Positions 28,614-38,751 are shown, numbered from the stretch's first letter. The stretch: 64,000 nucleotides of DNA from Leptospira limi (GCF_026151395.1 NZ_JAMQPV010000003.1:62001-126000); one strand, 5' to 3'. The notes: generated by a model from the letters alone, not told the origin. Numbers and translations: made by a program.

Positions 28614-29770
28614 GTAGTCACTCCCCCTTTTAAAAATTCAGATTGGATCAAATTACGCGTCTCTTTGTCTTTTTCCAAATACCCGTCTAAGGTTTCTGGA
28701 AATTCATTTTTGACTTGGTTTAAGGCAGACTCAATGAGCGTTGGAATTGAGGTAAAAGAAATTTTTTCTTCTAAAAATAGTGCCACAGCTTCTTCGTTGG
28801 CTGCATTAAAAATACAAGGAGCCACTCCCCCTGCTTTCCCTGCTTGGTAGGCAAGTGTGAGTCCAGGATACCGTTTGGTATCCGGTGGAAAAAATTCCAA
28901 AGTTTTCCAAGTGGAAGGTTTTCGTTCAATGAGCATTTGCGGAGTTGGATTTGGATAAAATAAGGAATGAGCAATGGGATAGACCATATCGGGGTGGCTT
29001 GTGTATTGCAGACAAGCGCCGTCTCTCGTTTCAATGATGCCGTGAGTGAGAGACTGCGGATGGATCACCACCTCTATCTCGTCATACGAAAACCCAAAGA
29101 GAAAATGTGCTTCAATCACTTCCAAACCTTTGTTGATCAGACCTGCCGAGTCCACAGTGATTTTCGGACCCATGGACCAAGTCGGGTGGTTTAGCGCCTG
29201 TTTCACGGATACATGTTCCAACTCTTCGATCGGGAGAGTGCGAAAACTCCCCCCCGATGCAGTGAGCGTAATCGCGCGGATATTGGAACGAGTTTCCCTT
29301 TCAATGAGTTGGAAGAGTGCATTGTGTTCGGAATCCACTGGCACCATGAGTGTATTGTGTTTTGCCACCAAACGATTGATGAGTGGGCCAAAAGTAACAA
29401 GGGTCTCTTTATTGGCGATGGCAATTTTTTTGCCAGCCTCAATGGCTGCAATGGTAGGAAGGACTCCCCTGGCCCCAACCACAGCAGTAACCACCACATC
29501 CACTGATGGCAATTTGACTAAGTCAATAAGAGCATGGTCTCCATACAAAATGTTTGTAGAACCAAATTTATCCCCAAACTGACCCACTAACTTGGGATCG
29601 GTGACACAAACCACTTCGGGGGAAAATTCTGAAATGAGGGTCTTCGCTGTTTCCCAATTGGAATGAACGGAAAAACTACGTAAGGAAAATTGGTCTCGGA
29701 ATTGCCGAAGCACCTTCACCGTGGAAGAGCCAACAGAACCTGAAATTCCTAATACCGAGACACCTACCAT
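28610..29770 (-). CDS. dxr: 1-deoxy-D-xylulose-5-phosphate reductoisomerase
   Basis: Dxr makes 2-C-methyl-D-erythritol 4-phosphate, the second MEP-pathway step. The ATG at 29770 gives 386 residues, the family length, beginning with the NADPH motif GISGSVGSSTVKVL. A longer reading from 29941 overlaps cdsA by 140 bases and adds unrelated residues. Also visible are ANKETLV, PVDSEHNALFQ, TASGGSFR and the NHPTWSMGPKITVDSAGL active-site loop. It starts 31 bases after cdsA and overlaps rseP by 4 bases. Confidence 0.95.
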   Translation of the reverse strand: MVGVSVLGISGSVGSSTVKVLRQFRDQFSLRSFSVHSNWETAKTLISEFSPEVVCVTDPKLVGQFGDKFGSTNILYGDHALIDLVKLPSVDVVVTAVVGARGVLPTIAAIEAGKKIAIANKETLVTFGPLINRLVAKHNTLMVPVDSEHNALFQLIERETRSNIRAITLTASGGSFRTLPIEELEHVSVKQALNHPTWSMGPKITVDSAGLINKGLEVIEAHFLFGFSYDEIEVVIHPQSLTHGIIETRDGACLQYTSHPDMVYPIAHSLFYPNPTPQMLIERKPSTWKTLEFFPPDTKRYPGLTLAYQAGKAGGVAPCIFNAANEEAVALFLEEKISFTSIPTLIESALNQVKNEFPETLDGYLEKDKETRNLIQSEFLKGGVTT

Positions 29771-29801
29771 ATACTGCTTAGACAGATCCTTAGTCGAATG
29801 A

Positions 29802-30713
29802 TCAGACAGAGAATCCGAGGAAACCTTTGAAGAGAAAATAATAATAGATCGCAGGCACTGTAAACAAAAGGGCATCTGCCAAGTCCAATACCCCTCCGTG
29901 ACCTGGGATGAGACTTCCAGAATCTTTGATTTTCGCATCACGTTTCATCGCAGACTCAGCCAAATCTCCCATCACAGAAATCACGGAAATCACAAATGAC
30001 AGGATGATGGTCTCCACAATTCCTACTGGCAATTTCACACCACTAAAATGTTCCCAAGCCACATTGAGAACTTGTGCCCCAATGACAGCCGTTAGGTTTC
30101 CAGTCACATACCCTTCCCAAGTTTTTTTCGGAGAAATTTTTAAACCTGCTGGGTGTTTTCCAAACCAACGACCACCAAAATACGCACCCGCATCACTCAT
30201 AAAGGTGATTACAGAGACAAGAAAGATGTAATAAGTTCCAAACGGAAGTGCAAGGAGGAGTAAAAAATGACCAATCGGGATGGCGATGTAAATGGGACCA
30301 AGAATGGTTCCACCTACGGAAAACAAAGCTCCATCTAACGGACGCTTCAGAATCTGCAATATCCAAACTGTGATGGAAAGAGCCACGAGTAAGAAAGGAA
30401 CAGGGTGAAATCCTTCTCGGAAGAGTTTTGAAAGTTCCAAAACAAATCCAGGAGGTGTCACTTCAAATTGTAATCCCAAAAATTGGATGTAATACACAGT
30501 AAAAATCAATAGGGAAAATAGTAATCCCGTTCCAAAAAATGGTTTTGATTCTTCGGTTTTGCAAAAGGCATACAACTCTTTCAGTCCAAGGTAAATCATC
30601 ACCACACCAAAGAGATAAAATTCGATGAAATACCATGAGCTATGGAAGATCATAAACACATAGATAAAAGACAATACAATTGCAGACAGAATACGGAGTG
30701 TCGTTTCACTCAT
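29802..30713 (-). CDS. cdsA: phosphatidate cytidylyltransferase
   Basis: CdsA makes CDP-diacylglycerol from phosphatidic acid and CTP in the inner membrane. The 303-residue protein has about eight hydrophobic segments and the C-terminal signature SAMKRDAKIKDSGSLIPGHG followed by GVLDLADAL. In the textbook signature the residues after the last Gly-Gly read xDRxD; here the arginine position is leucine (DLAD). The metal-binding aspartates and the histidine are kept, so the enzyme is probably active. It overlaps uppS by 4 bases. Confidence 0.95.
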   Translation of the reverse strand: MSETTLRILSAIVLSFIYVFMIFHSSWYFIEFYLFGVVMIYLGLKELYAFCKTEESKPFFGTGLLFSLLIFTVYYIQFLGLQFEVTPPGFVLELSKLFREGFHPVPFLLVALSITVWILQILKRPLDGALFSVGGTILGPIYIAIPIGHFLLLLALPFGTYYIFLVSVITFMSDAGAYFGGRWFGKHPAGLKISPKKTWEGYVTGNLTAVIGAQVLNVAWEHFSGVKLPVGIVETIILSFVISVISVMGDLAESAMKRDAKIKDSGSLIPGHGGVLDLADALLFTVPAIYYYFLFKGFLGFSV

Positions 30714-31423
30714 AACAAACCACCAAATTTACGTTTTCGAGAATCAAAAAACTGAAGAGCTTCCTCAAGTGAGGTCCTTCCAAAATCCGGCCAAAGTGTA
30801 CTCGTAAAATACATTTCTGCGTATGCACTTTGCCATAATAAAAAGTTAGAAATCCTTTGTTCTCCCGCAGTTCTGATCAATAAATCTACGGGTGGCAAAG
30901 GTGATGTATACAAATATTTTTCAAATTCTTTGGAGGAAATGGGTTTGTCCAAAGGTTCTTTTTTGGCCTTCCGTGCTGCCATCACACGCGAAAAATTACT
31001 TAAAATCTCTTCGTGTCCACCATAGTTCAAACAAAAGTTAGCTGTGAGTTTTTTATTTTTTTTAGTCACGGCCATGGCATGGTCAATTTTGGATAAAACC
31101 GTTTTGGACAGTTTGTTCCTTGCCCCACTGTGGTGGATGCGAATTCCCTTTGCATGAATGGTATCAAGGCGAGTTTCTATAAACTCAACTAACAGGCCAA
31201 AGATGGCTTGGATTTCTGTGATGGGACGTTTCCAGTTTTCTGTAGAGAAAGCATAGAGGGAGATGTTTGGGATTTTGTATTCCAAAGCCACATCCAAAAG
31301 GCGATCAATTGCATTTGCCCCTTCTCTGTGGCCTTCGGTTCTTTTTTTCCCTTGGTTTTCCGCCCACCTGCCATTTCCGTCCATGATGACAGCAATGTGG
31401 GAAGGGATTGAGTTCAACTTCAT
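30710..31423 (-). CDS. uppS: undecaprenyl diphosphate synthase
   Basis: UppS elongates farnesyl diphosphate in cis to the C55 lipid carrier used for peptidoglycan and surface polysaccharide. The 237-residue protein has the IMDGNGRWA active-site start (about residues 13-21), the SLYAFSTENW stretch and the C-terminal RTAGEQRISNFLLWQSAYAE motif. It starts 6 bases after frr and overlaps cdsA by 4 bases. Confidence 0.97.
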   Translation of the reverse strand: MKLNSIPSHIAVIMDGNGRWAENQGKKRTEGHREGANAIDRLLDVALEYKIPNISLYAFSTENWKRPITEIQAIFGLLVEFIETRLDTIHAKGIRIHHSGARNKLSKTVLSKIDHAMAVTKKNKKLTANFCLNYGGHEEILSNFSRVMAARKAKKEPLDKPISSKEFEKYLYTSPLPPVDLLIRTAGEQRISNFLLWQSAYAEMYFTSTLWPDFGRTSLEEALQFFDSRKRKFGGLL

Positions 31424-31429
31424 AGGAAA

Positions 31430-31981
31430 TTAAAGAGTAGTGATCTCTTTTTCTTTTTCCTTTTCTAAATCTCCCAATTTTGCAATATAAGAATCCGTAA
31501 TTTTTTGGATTTTATCTTGGTGGCCTTTGACTTCATCTTGGGACATTTCAGATTGGTGTTTTTTTAATTCATCATTGGCATCACGGCGGATGTTACGAAT
31601 CGCAACTTTTTTCTCTTCTGCTTTTTGTTTCACCACTTTCGCAAGTTCTTTACGTCTTTCCCCTGTTAGTTCAGGGATATTGATACGAATACTAGAGCCG
31701 TCGTTATTTGGTGTGAGACCAAGACTTGCAGCAAAAATTGCTTTTTCAATGTCTTTTAGCATTCCTTTTTCAAAAGGAGTGATGAGAATCACACGTGGCT
31801 CAGGGCAGGCAATTTTTCCGAGTTGGTTGAGTGGAGTGAGTGTACCATAGTAGTCCACTCGAACATCTTCCACCATCATCGGATTTGCTTTTCCCGTACG
31901 AATGGTTCCAAAGTCTTTTTTCAAAGCATCAACTGTTTTGTCCATTTTGGACTGCATGGATTTTATAATTTCATCTACCAT
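31430..31981 (-). CDS. frr: ribosome recycling factor
   Basis: Frr splits post-termination ribosomes together with EF-G. The 183-residue, mostly helical protein has the typical beginning ([20 protein letters not shown]) and the [18 protein letters not shown] stretch. It overlaps pyrH by 11 bases, as pyrH does tsf, so this part of the operon is read with tight translational coupling. Confidence 0.98.
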   Translation of the reverse strand: MVDEIIKSMQSKMDKTVDALKKDFGTIRTGKANPMMVEDVRVDYYGTLTPLNQLGKIACPEPRVILITPFEKGMLKDIEKAIFAASLGLTPNNDGSSIRINIPELTGERRKELAKVVKQKAEEKKVAIRNIRRDANDELKKHQSEMSQDEVKGHQDKIQKITDSYIAKLGDLEKEKEKEITTL

Positions 31982-32717
31982 CTAGAATCACTTCCTCTGA
32001 ATTGGAAATCAATGTACCAATTGGTTCCCCATCGATTAATTTTCTTAAATTACCAGCTTTAAAAATATCAAACACTATGATTGGCATATTATTATCCATA
32101 CATAGACTGAGTGCTGTTGAATCCATTACCTTTAACCGGTGTTTGATGGATTCCATGAAAGAAACTTGTAAATACCTTTGTGCGTTTGGATCTTTTTTTG
32201 GATCCGCAGTGTACACACCGTCCACTTTGGTTGCCTTAAGAATCACTTCGCAACCCACTTCCACAGCTCGTAACGATGCAGTTGTGTCTGTAGTAAAGTA
32301 AGGGTTTCCAGTTCCACCAGCAAAAATAATCACACGATTTTTTTCTAAATGGCGAACGGCACGTCTTCGAATATAAGGTTCTGCTACGGATTTCATTTCG
32401 ATGGCGGAAAGAACTCGGGTAAACATCCCTTGTTTTTCGCATGCATCTTGTAAGGCGAGACCATTCATGATGGTACCAAGCATACCCATATAATCGGCAG
32501 TGGCACGGTCCATTCCAGACTTTGCTAAGGTTTCGCCGCGGATCATATTCCCACCGCCAACAACCACAGCCACTTCTAGACCTAAGTCATGTACTTCTTT
32601 GATTTGTCCAGCGAGTGAGAATGTTTTGTTGGTATCAATACCAAGTTCACCCTCACCGGCGAGAGCCTCGCCGGAGATTTTAATGAGAATGCGTTTGAAA
32701 CGCGGACTAGTTCCCAC
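31971..32717 (-). CDS. pyrH: uridylate kinase, GTG start
   Basis: PyrH phosphorylates UMP with ATP. The 248-residue protein belongs to the amino-acid-kinase fold: KISGEALAG near residues 12-20, the [10 protein letters not shown] loop, the [18 protein letters not shown] stretch and [10 protein letters not shown]. The start is GTG at 32717, inside the end of tsf (11-base overlap), with GAGG upstream. Confidence 0.97.
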   Translation of the reverse strand: MGTSPRFKRILIKISGEALAGEGELGIDTNKTFSLAGQIKEVHDLGLEVAVVVGGGNMIRGETLAKSGMDRATADYMGMLGTIMNGLALQDACEKQGMFTRVLSAIEMKSVAEPYIRRRAVRHLEKNRVIIFAGGTGNPYFTTDTTASLRAVEVGCEVILKATKVDGVYTADPKKDPNAQRYLQVSFMESIKHRLKVMDSTALSLCMDNNMPIIVFDIFKAGNLRKLIDGEPIGTLISNSEEVILDGR

Positions 32718-33303
32718 CTACTTGGAACCTCGAGAACCTACCAACAGTAATGTTCTCTCCAAATTTTGCAATGGCTTCTTGGAGAAGGTCATTGATGGTT
32801 TTGGAGTTGTCACGAATTGATTTTTGGTGGATGAGACAAATCTCTTCGTAGAACTTTTTCATTTTACCAGGAAGGATTTTTTCGATTTGATCCGCTTTTT
32901 TCCCTTCTTTTTCTAGAAGAGCTTTTTGGACGTTCATTTCGTTCTCAATTTCAGATTTTGGAATGGATTCTTCGTTTACATACAAAGGATTCATCGCAGT
33001 GATTTGAAGTGCGATCTCTTTTCCAAGAGCTTCAAACGCTTCGTTGTTTGCAACGAAATCAGTTTCACAGTTAAGTTCGACGAGAACTCCTGTTTTTCCT
33101 GTTCCGTGAACATATGCGATGATTTTTCCTTCACCAGTTTCGCGACCTGCACGTTTTGCCGCTTTCGCTAAACCTTTTTCTCTTAAATAAGTGACTGCTT
33201 TTTCAATATCGCCACCCTTTTCTTCGAGGGCTTTTTTGCAGTCCATCATCCCCGCGCCCGTACGTTCGCGGAGGTCTTTGATTTGTTCGGAGCTAACTGC
33301 CAT
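32707..33303 (-). CDS. tsf: elongation factor Ts
   Basis: EF-Ts recycles EF-Tu-GDP. At 198 residues it is the short form with one core repeat, as in several non-enteric bacteria. The N-terminal domain with [16 protein letters not shown] and the [16 protein letters not shown] stretch are diagnostic. It shares one base with rpsB (TAATG), so both are translated in close coupling. Confidence 0.98.
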   Translation of the reverse strand: MAVSSEQIKDLRERTGAGMMDCKKALEEKGGDIEKAVTYLREKGLAKAAKRAGRETGEGKIIAYVHGTGKTGVLVELNCETDFVANNEAFEALGKEIALQITAMNPLYVNEESIPKSEIENEMNVQKALLEKEGKKADQIEKILPGKMKKFYEEICLIHQKSIRDNSKTINDLLQEAIAKFGENITVGRFSRFQVGGN

Positions 33304-34202
33304 TACTCTTTTCCTTCTGCTTCTGGTTTTGCTTCAGTTGTTGCTGCAACTTCCGCTGCTTTTTTTGCTGCTTCTGCATCCACAGGGATGTCTTTTGCGA
33401 CTGGAGGAAGTTCATCGTCCATAATGAATTTTCCGGACTCATCATACTCACCTTGGTATTCAAGAGCAAGTTGTTCTGCGTCCATATCTTCAGCAAAATT
33501 AGTTTGGATGACTTCGCCACCTGTTCCTTCAAGAACAGCATTTGCCATAGTATCAAGGAATAAGGAAATCGCACGGATCGCATCATCGTTACCTGGAATT
33601 GGGTAATCGATTGGCTCTGGATCACAGTTTGTATCAATCACAGCAAACACTTTTAAACCAAGTTTTTTTGCTTCTTTAACTGCGATTTCTTCTTTTTTAG
33701 GATCAATTACAAAAAGGATCTCTGGCACAACTGCCATATCCTTAATCCCACCGAGTGTTTGGCGGAGTTTTTCTAATTCTCGTTTGAGTGAAAGTGCTTC
33801 TTTTTTTGTACGAGCTTCTTGTTCGAAAGAGTTGTTCTCTTCCATTTGCTCAAGTCGTTTCAAACGAGCAATTGACTTCTTTACTGTGTTCCAGTTTGTA
33901 AGAAGCCCACCTAACCAACGATTAGATACATAGTACATACTGCACGCTTGTGCTGCTCTTTCGATGGCACCGCGAGCTTGTTTTTTAGTCCCTACAAAAA
34001 GAACTTTTTTTCCTTGGCCAGTTAACTTTTTCAAAGCATCATAAGCTTCTTTTGTTTTTTGAACTGTCTTTTGGAGGTCGATGATGTGGATCCCGTTACG
34101 AGCCGTATAAACATAAGGACTCATTTTTGGGTTCCAACGACGCGTTTGGTGACCGAAGTGTACGCCTGCTTCTAGCAGACTTTTCATGGAAATTACTGAC
34201 AT
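33303..34202 (-). CDS. rpsB: 30S ribosomal protein S2
   Basis: S2 is a late-assembling small-subunit protein. The 299-residue sequence has the expected [20 protein letters not shown] start region, the [13 protein letters not shown] stretch and the [16 protein letters not shown] segment. About 50 C-terminal residues beyond the core are acidic then alanine-rich ([17 protein letters not shown]), an extension also common in other bacteria. AGGGG precedes the ATG. It starts 2 bases after the DUF4321 gene. Confidence 0.98.
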   Translation of the reverse strand: MSVISMKSLLEAGVHFGHQTRRWNPKMSPYVYTARNGIHIIDLQKTVQKTKEAYDALKKLTGQGKKVLFVGTKKQARGAIERAAQACSMYYVSNRWLGGLLTNWNTVKKSIARLKRLEQMEENNSFEQEARTKKEALSLKRELEKLRQTLGGIKDMAVVPEILFVIDPKKEEIAVKEAKKLGLKVFAVIDTNCDPEPIDYPIPGNDDAIRAISLFLDTMANAVLEGTGGEVIQTNFAEDMDAEQLALEYQGEYDESGKFIMDDELPPVAKDIPVDAEAAKKAAEVAATTEAKPEAEGKE

Positions 34203-34204
34203 AC

Positions 34205-34438
34205 TTACCCCTTTTTTAGTGCGAGATATCCAGACGCTACAAGACCAACGATACTTGCAGGGGTTAGCTGGAACTCGACTTTAATTATATAAAGCTCAAA
34301 CGATACTGGTGATTCGAACAAAAACCGAGAGAGAGTATTTGTGCCAAACAGTCGGTCAAGGACCACTCCTGCCACAGCTCCCGCCATCAGTCCCAAAAAA
34401 AGTACCAAAAGTAGGTTCCCCATCTGGGTTTTGTTCAT
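34205..34438 (-). CDS. DUF4321 small membrane protein
   Basis: The 77-residue protein has two hydrophobic segments (about residues 7-27 and 55-74) with the glycine/alanine-rich [16 protein letters not shown] stretch typical of DUF4321, a family of unknown function. It is the first gene of the rpsB-tsf-pyrH-frr-uppS-cdsA-dxr-rseP-proS run and ends 2 bases before rpsB. This placement means its promoter probably drives much of the housekeeping operon. Confidence 0.75.
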   Translation of the reverse strand: MNKTQMGNLLLVLFLGLMAGAVAGVVLDRLFGTNTLSRFLFESPVSFELYIIKVEFQLTPASIVGLVASGYLALKKG

Positions 34439-34529
34439 CCAAAAGCACCTTTATCAAGCTTTCCTGTCAGAATTTGGCATTTGGGCAGATTGTCAAGGGG
34501 AAAGGAATTTCAGGGTATCGAAAAGGGGA

Positions 34530-34690
34530 TGACGATTGAAATCCCAAGTGGGTTTGCCATCTGGGGCGGCTCCCACTCGTTTCCCCTCTTAAGTCCATTG
34601 GGGGAAGGATCGGGCTCTTCGTTCCAATCTTCGATTTCCACTTCGATCCCTGCCGCGGGTCATTCGTTTGCATGGAACCGGATTTGGTCA
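34530..34690. other. GC-rich non-coding block upstream of the rpsB operon
   Basis: The gap between the DUF4321 gene and the lipoprotein gene (34439-34687) contains this GC-rich, low-AT stretch. Reading frames on both strands lack ribosome-binding sites and protein-like composition. A TTGACA hexamer lies at 34491-34496 (minus) but has no good -10 partner. It may be another dispersed non-coding element; the operon promoter must lie between it and 34438. Confidence 0.4.
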
Positions 34691-35560
34691 CTGGAAGGGA
34701 GAGGATTTAAGATTTGTCGCGATTCCCTTTAAAAAAAACTTTCCGTACACAAAGTCCCCTTCTGGGTAATGCCAGATGGCTTCCCCGTAAGTTGGCAACT
34801 TCACACCATTGAATTCCTTGTATTCTTTTACAGGTGTGGACCACCTTATATTCCTGAAACTTCCATCATCTTGTAAGGCATATCTGTCTTCAGAGATAAA
34901 GTTCGTTAGTTCACCAAGTTCATTGAAATACAAAACTGCTGAGACCCGAAAGTTTCCATTCTGAAACCAAATTCGAGTCGACTTAAGATCAATTTCTTCC
35001 CAAGAAATATTTTTATATATAAGTGCTGATGGAGCAAATAAACAGAGATCATTCAAAAATGTAACCGTTTCTGCTTTTGTCAATTCTTCCCCTTTTGCAT
35101 CTACGACACCAAATAGGGACAAAATTTTCACATTCATCGTTGCTTTTTCTTTTGTATACGAATGGTAAACTCGAAATGGAATTCCTTTCATGCTAGCGCG
35201 CATGTAAAAATGCCTAGAAGGCCGTGCAAAAAAATTATACTGTTCAGATGTAGCAACCATTGGGTCTGATTGCTGAGTCTTAAACATCAGTTCATCAAAC
35301 ACTAGGCGAAAATTTATTGCCACAGGTTTCCCCAATGCTTTCGTATAACGTAAGTATCGTTGAACTGGCTTTGGCAATGTGATAAGATCCAACTCCGTAA
35401 GAACTTTGATTTCCATATTTTGTTCTGCGAATTCATGATTCACATCCTTTTGGAATTGGTCTTGTAATGGATGGCAACAATTTAAACACAGCAAAAGGGA
35501 ACCAAAAAAGAATCGTTCCATCCAAATATAAATTTGAGAAGAGTATTTTTTTTCCATCAT
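34688..35560 (-). CDS. putative lipoprotein, DUF6920/DUF6544-like
   Basis: From ATG 35560, with GAGG 7 bases before it, the product has 290 residues. The N-terminus has a hydrophobic segment ending in LLLCLNCC, a possible lipobox. The LPKPVQRYLRYTKALGKPV region and the later YFNELGELTNFISEDRY stretch resemble the DUF6920 (formerly DUF6544) family, whose function is unknown. An upstream reading from 35602 adds 14 residues without a ribosome-binding site. It is divergent from the methyltransferase gene. Confidence 0.7.
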   Translation of the reverse strand: MMEKKYSSQIYIWMERFFFGSLLLCLNCCHPLQDQFQKDVNHEFAEQNMEIKVLTELDLITLPKPVQRYLRYTKALGKPVAINFRLVFDELMFKTQQSDPMVATSEQYNFFARPSRHFYMRASMKGIPFRVYHSYTKEKATMNVKILSLFGVVDAKGEELTKAETVTFLNDLCLFAPSALIYKNISWEEIDLKSTRIWFQNGNFRVSAVLYFNELGELTNFISEDRYALQDDGSFRNIRWSTPVKEYKEFNGVKLPTYGEAIWHYPEGDFVYGKFFLKGIATNLKSSPFQ

Positions 35561-35659
35561 TGATAACCTCAGATAAGATGATTCCATATTTCCAGATAAC
35601 AAAACTAATATTTCAATTTATATTTCCAAATCTCTCATAAATAAATATATGGATAAGAT

Positions 35660-36391
35660 ATGATGGAACCAAAAGAACACTACGACAATCATTTAGGTAA
35701 TTTTTATTCATGGATGCTTGGAGACCTCGAACCAAAAATCCTTGCCTTCCAAGAATACTTGAAACAAAAAAAATTAACACCTCAGAACCAGGAAATTTCC
35801 ATCGACTTGGGTGCAGGGAATGGATTACAATCGATCGCCTTGGCTCGGTTAGGATATGAAGTCATCGCCATCGATTTTAATTTGCAGTTATTACAAGAAT
35901 TAGAAGAGACGAGAAAAAAGAAAAACCTTCCCATCCAAACAATCAATGCCGATATGATGAGTGTTACACATTGGAAAAACCAAAATCCTAGTTTTCTTTT
36001 GTGTTGTGGAGACACATTAACGCATCTTTCTTCCAAAAACCAAATCCAAGAATTTTTGAAACTCTGTTATGAAACCTTAGCTCCGAATGGAAATTTACTC
36101 CTCTCCTTTCGCGATTATTCCAATCCCTTACAAGGCAATTCACGTTTTATCCCAGTCAAAGCAGATGATAACCGTATTCTCACTTGTATCTTAGATGATG
36201 AAGGAGAAAAACTTCGAGTCACCGACCAACTGTATGAAAAATCAAATGGATCTTGGCATATGAAAATCAGTTCTTATTACAAAACAAAACTCTCAACAGA
36301 AGAATGCCTTTCTCTCTTAAAAGTGATAGGATTCCAAATTGTATGGGATGAGATCTACCAAAGGATGACCACCATTTTGGCAAAAAAATAA
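35660..36391 (+). CDS. class I SAM-dependent methyltransferase
   Basis: The 243-residue protein has motif I IDLGAGNGLQSIAL (about residues 48-61), an acidic residue ending strand 2 (VIAIDFN) and the LLCCGDTLTHL stretch of motif IV. It is a Methyltransf_25-type small-molecule methyltransferase; substrate unknown. ATG 35660 is followed at once by a second ATG; GGA lies 6 bases upstream. It is divergent from the lipoprotein gene and followed by a possible terminator before the trehalose genes. Confidence 0.85.
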   Translation: MMEPKEHYDNHLGNFYSWMLGDLEPKILAFQEYLKQKKLTPQNQEISIDLGAGNGLQSIALARLGYEVIAIDFNLQLLQELEETRKKKNLPIQTINADMMSVTHWKNQNPSFLLCCGDTLTHLSSKNQIQEFLKLCYETLAPNGNLLLSFRDYSNPLQGNSRFIPVKADDNRILTCILDDEGEKLRVTDQLYEKSNGSWHMKISSYYKTKLSTEECLSLLKVIGFQIVWDEIYQRMTTILAKK

Positions 36392-36448
36392 AACTGCTTA
36401 TGTTAAATTCCACATTCAATTCTATTTTCATATGAACTTATTGGTTCT

Positions 36449-36479
36449 ATTATAGTCTAATAATCTTATAAACTATAAT
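36449..36479. other. AT-rich inverted repeat upstream of the trehalose genes
   Basis: ATTATAGT (36449-36456) and ACTATAAT (36472-36479) are exact complements 15 bases apart, about 90 bases before the TPS/TPP start. It could be an operator, but in sequence this AT-rich chance is a fair alternative. Confidence 0.25.
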
Positions 36480-36481
36480 TT

Positions 36482-36519
36482 ATCGAGTTGCAGATAATTG
36501 TCTTTCGATTTTTTTTTAT
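36482..36519 (+). terminator. possible terminator after the methyltransferase gene
   Basis: ATCGA and TCGAT bracket an inner AGA/TCT pairing and are followed directly by a run of nine T. The stem is short and interrupted, so termination is uncertain. Confidence 0.3.
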
Positions 36520-36564
36520 AGAAAAACCCTTGCCTTCAAGTTTTATCCTGATCCTATAGAATGC

Positions 36565-38751
36565 ATGAGACTGATCCTCGTATCCAACAGGTTACCAGTC
36601 CAGTGGGATGGAACTCCCAATGTAGGCGGACTGGCTACTGGACTTTCTAGTTTTCTTTCTCACTGGAAATCGCAAGGCAATGAAGTTCTTTGGGTTGGCT
36701 GGCCTGGCAAATCTATATCCGAAAAAGAACAAAATCATTATGCAAATCAAATGCATAATGAACACGGAACCATACCTGTTTTTCTGAAACAAAAGTTAGC
36801 TGATTCTTTTTACAATGGTTTTTGTAATAAAACCATTTGGCCATTATTTCATTATTTCACAGCACACTGTGAATTTTCTGATTCAACCTTTAACTCCTAT
36901 GAAGAAGCAAATGAAGAGTTTGCAAAAAAGATTCGCGAAATTTACCAACCTGGGGATTGGGTTTGGGTTCACGACTACCATTTATTTTTATTACCCGGGA
37001 TACTAAGAAACGAATTTCCGAATATCCTAATGTCATTTTTCTTACATATCCCCTTCCCTACATTTGAAATATTTCGTTTGTTACCAGAAAGATTTCGAAC
37101 CAAGATCTTAAAGGGAATACTTGGAGCCGATCTCATCGGATTCCATACACAAAGTTATACACAATACTTTCTCAGATCACTCCTACGGTGTTTAGGAATT
37201 GAAAACGAACGAGGCATCATTTATTTCCAAAACCATCTAACAAAAACAGCTGCCTTCCCGATGGGAATCAATGTAGAACAATTCTCCAAGTATGCAAACT
37301 CGAAAGAATGCGATTCAATCGCAAATCAAATCAATACCAATCACAAAAACCTAAAACAAATCCTTTCTGTAGATCGTCTTGATTACACAAAAGGTGTCTT
37401 ACAACGATTAAATGCATTTGAATTATTTTTAAAACAAAATCCAGATTGGATCAAACGATGTAAACTCGTATTGGTTTTAGTTCCTTCCCGTACCGATGTA
37501 TCCTCTTACCAATCCATGAAACGAGCCATCGATGAAAAGGTGGGAGCTATTAATGGAAGTTTTGGAACATTAGATTGGACACCAATTTTATACCAATACA
37601 AAGGCTTCCCGTTTGAAGAATTGGTCCCTTTGTATAAAAATACACATGTGATGCTTGTCACTCCCTTCCGAGATGGCATGAATTTAGTTGCGAAAGAGTT
37701 TTTGGTCTCTCAAAAAAATGGGATGTTAGTTTTAAGTGAAATGGCAGGTGCTTCGGCAGAATTACCAGAAGCCATTCTCGTCAATCCAAATGATGTAAGT
37801 GGTATGGCAAATGCGATTAAAGAAGCCATTGAAATAGAAGAATCAGAAATTTTAAAAAGAAACGAAGTGATGATATCTCGCTTAAAGGAAAATTCGGTCA
37901 TGGATTGGGCGAATAAAATTTATTACGAGACGGAAGAGACTGCCAAACGAAATCTCAATTTCCAAACCAAATCTATTTCTCCAAAATCAGATGTTTTATT
38001 ACCAAAGTCGAATCGTCCCATATTCATTTTATTTGATTATGATGGTACTTTGGTCCCATTCCAATCCTTACCTCATTTAGCAATACCTTCAAAAGAACTT
38101 ATAGAATCCATATTGCAACTATCGAAATTTTCAAACGTCTCGATCGCCATTATTAGCGGCAGGGATCGAAAATTCCTAGAATCAATTTTCACTGATTTGC
38201 CCTTACATCTGATCGCCGAACATGGAGCATGGCATAAACCTCCGGATTTAACCGAGTGGAATTCTTTATTTTATTCCAATGTGGATTGGAAAAAAGAAAT
38301 AAAATCACATTTAGATGAATTTACCAAACGTGTTCCAGGATCTTTTACCGAAGAAAAAGAATTTTCTTTGGTATGGCATTTTAGAAATGCAGATCCTGAC
38401 ATTGGACTCAATGCCGCAAGAGAGATGTTAGATGAACTCTCGCAAATCTCATCCAACAGTGGCTTTTTTGTACAAAGAGGCAATAAAATCATCGAAGTGA
38501 GAGAATACGGAACTGGAAAGGGAAAAGCTGCGAGAAAAATTCTTCCTGACATAGAACAAGAAACTTTTGTTTTTGGCGATGATACAACGGATGAAGATAT
38601 GTTTCGCGAAATACCAGAAAATGCAATTACAGTCAAAATTGGTAAATCAGAAACAATAGCTAAATACAGGTTTCATAACACAGAAGATGTCCATTCTTGG
38701 ATAGGAAGTTTAATCAATCACTTACAAGCGGTAGAATCAAATGCAACATAA
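36565..38751 (+). CDS. fused trehalose-6-phosphate synthase/phosphatase
   Basis: The 728-residue protein joins a GT20 trehalose-6-phosphate synthase (about residues 1-465) to a HAD-type trehalose-phosphate phosphatase (about 485-725), so it can make trehalose from UDP-glucose and glucose 6-phosphate alone. The synthase shows GGLATGLSSF, WVHDYHLFLLPG, FFLHIPFP, DRLDYTKGV and RDGMNLVAKEF. The phosphatase shows the nucleophile motif FDYDGTLVPF and the late GDDTTDEDMF acid motif. Trehalose would serve as osmolyte or carbon store. It overlaps the GH15 gene by 11 bases. No ribosome-binding site is evident. Confidence 0.94.
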   Translation: MRLILVSNRLPVQWDGTPNVGGLATGLSSFLSHWKSQGNEVLWVGWPGKSISEKEQNHYANQMHNEHGTIPVFLKQKLADSFYNGFCNKTIWPLFHYFTAHCEFSDSTFNSYEEANEEFAKKIREIYQPGDWVWVHDYHLFLLPGILRNEFPNILMSFFLHIPFPTFEIFRLLPERFRTKILKGILGADLIGFHTQSYTQYFLRSLLRCLGIENERGIIYFQNHLTKTAAFPMGINVEQFSKYANSKECDSIANQINTNHKNLKQILSVDRLDYTKGVLQRLNAFELFLKQNPDWIKRCKLVLVLVPSRTDVSSYQSMKRAIDEKVGAINGSFGTLDWTPILYQYKGFPFEELVPLYKNTHVMLVTPFRDGMNLVAKEFLVSQKNGMLVLSEMAGASAELPEAILVNPNDVSGMANAIKEAIEIEESEILKRNEVMISRLKENSVMDWANKIYYETEETAKRNLNFQTKSISPKSDVLLPKSNRPIFILFDYDGTLVPFQSLPHLAIPSKELIESILQLSKFSNVSIAIISGRDRKFLESIFTDLPLHLIAEHGAWHKPPDLTEWNSLFYSNVDWKKEIKSHLDEFTKRVPGSFTEEKEFSLVWHFRNADPDIGLNAAREMLDELSQISSNSGFFVQRGNKIIEVREYGTGKGKAARKILPDIEQETFVFGDDTTDEDMFREIPENAITVKIGKSETIAKYRFHNTEDVHSWIGSLINHLQAVESNAT

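Noticed and set aside
29771..29941. N-terminal extension of dxr
   Set aside because: It overlaps cdsA by 140 bases and adds residues unlike any Dxr; the NADPH motif sits right after ATG 29770.
34491..34496. TTGACA upstream of the DUF4321-rpsB operon
   Set aside because: No acceptable -10 hexamer at 16-18 bases.
34467..34732. Open frames of 74 and 83 codons on opposite strands in the GC-rich block
   Set aside because: Low-quality composition, no ribosome-binding sites, and each is explained by the high GC content lowering stop frequency.
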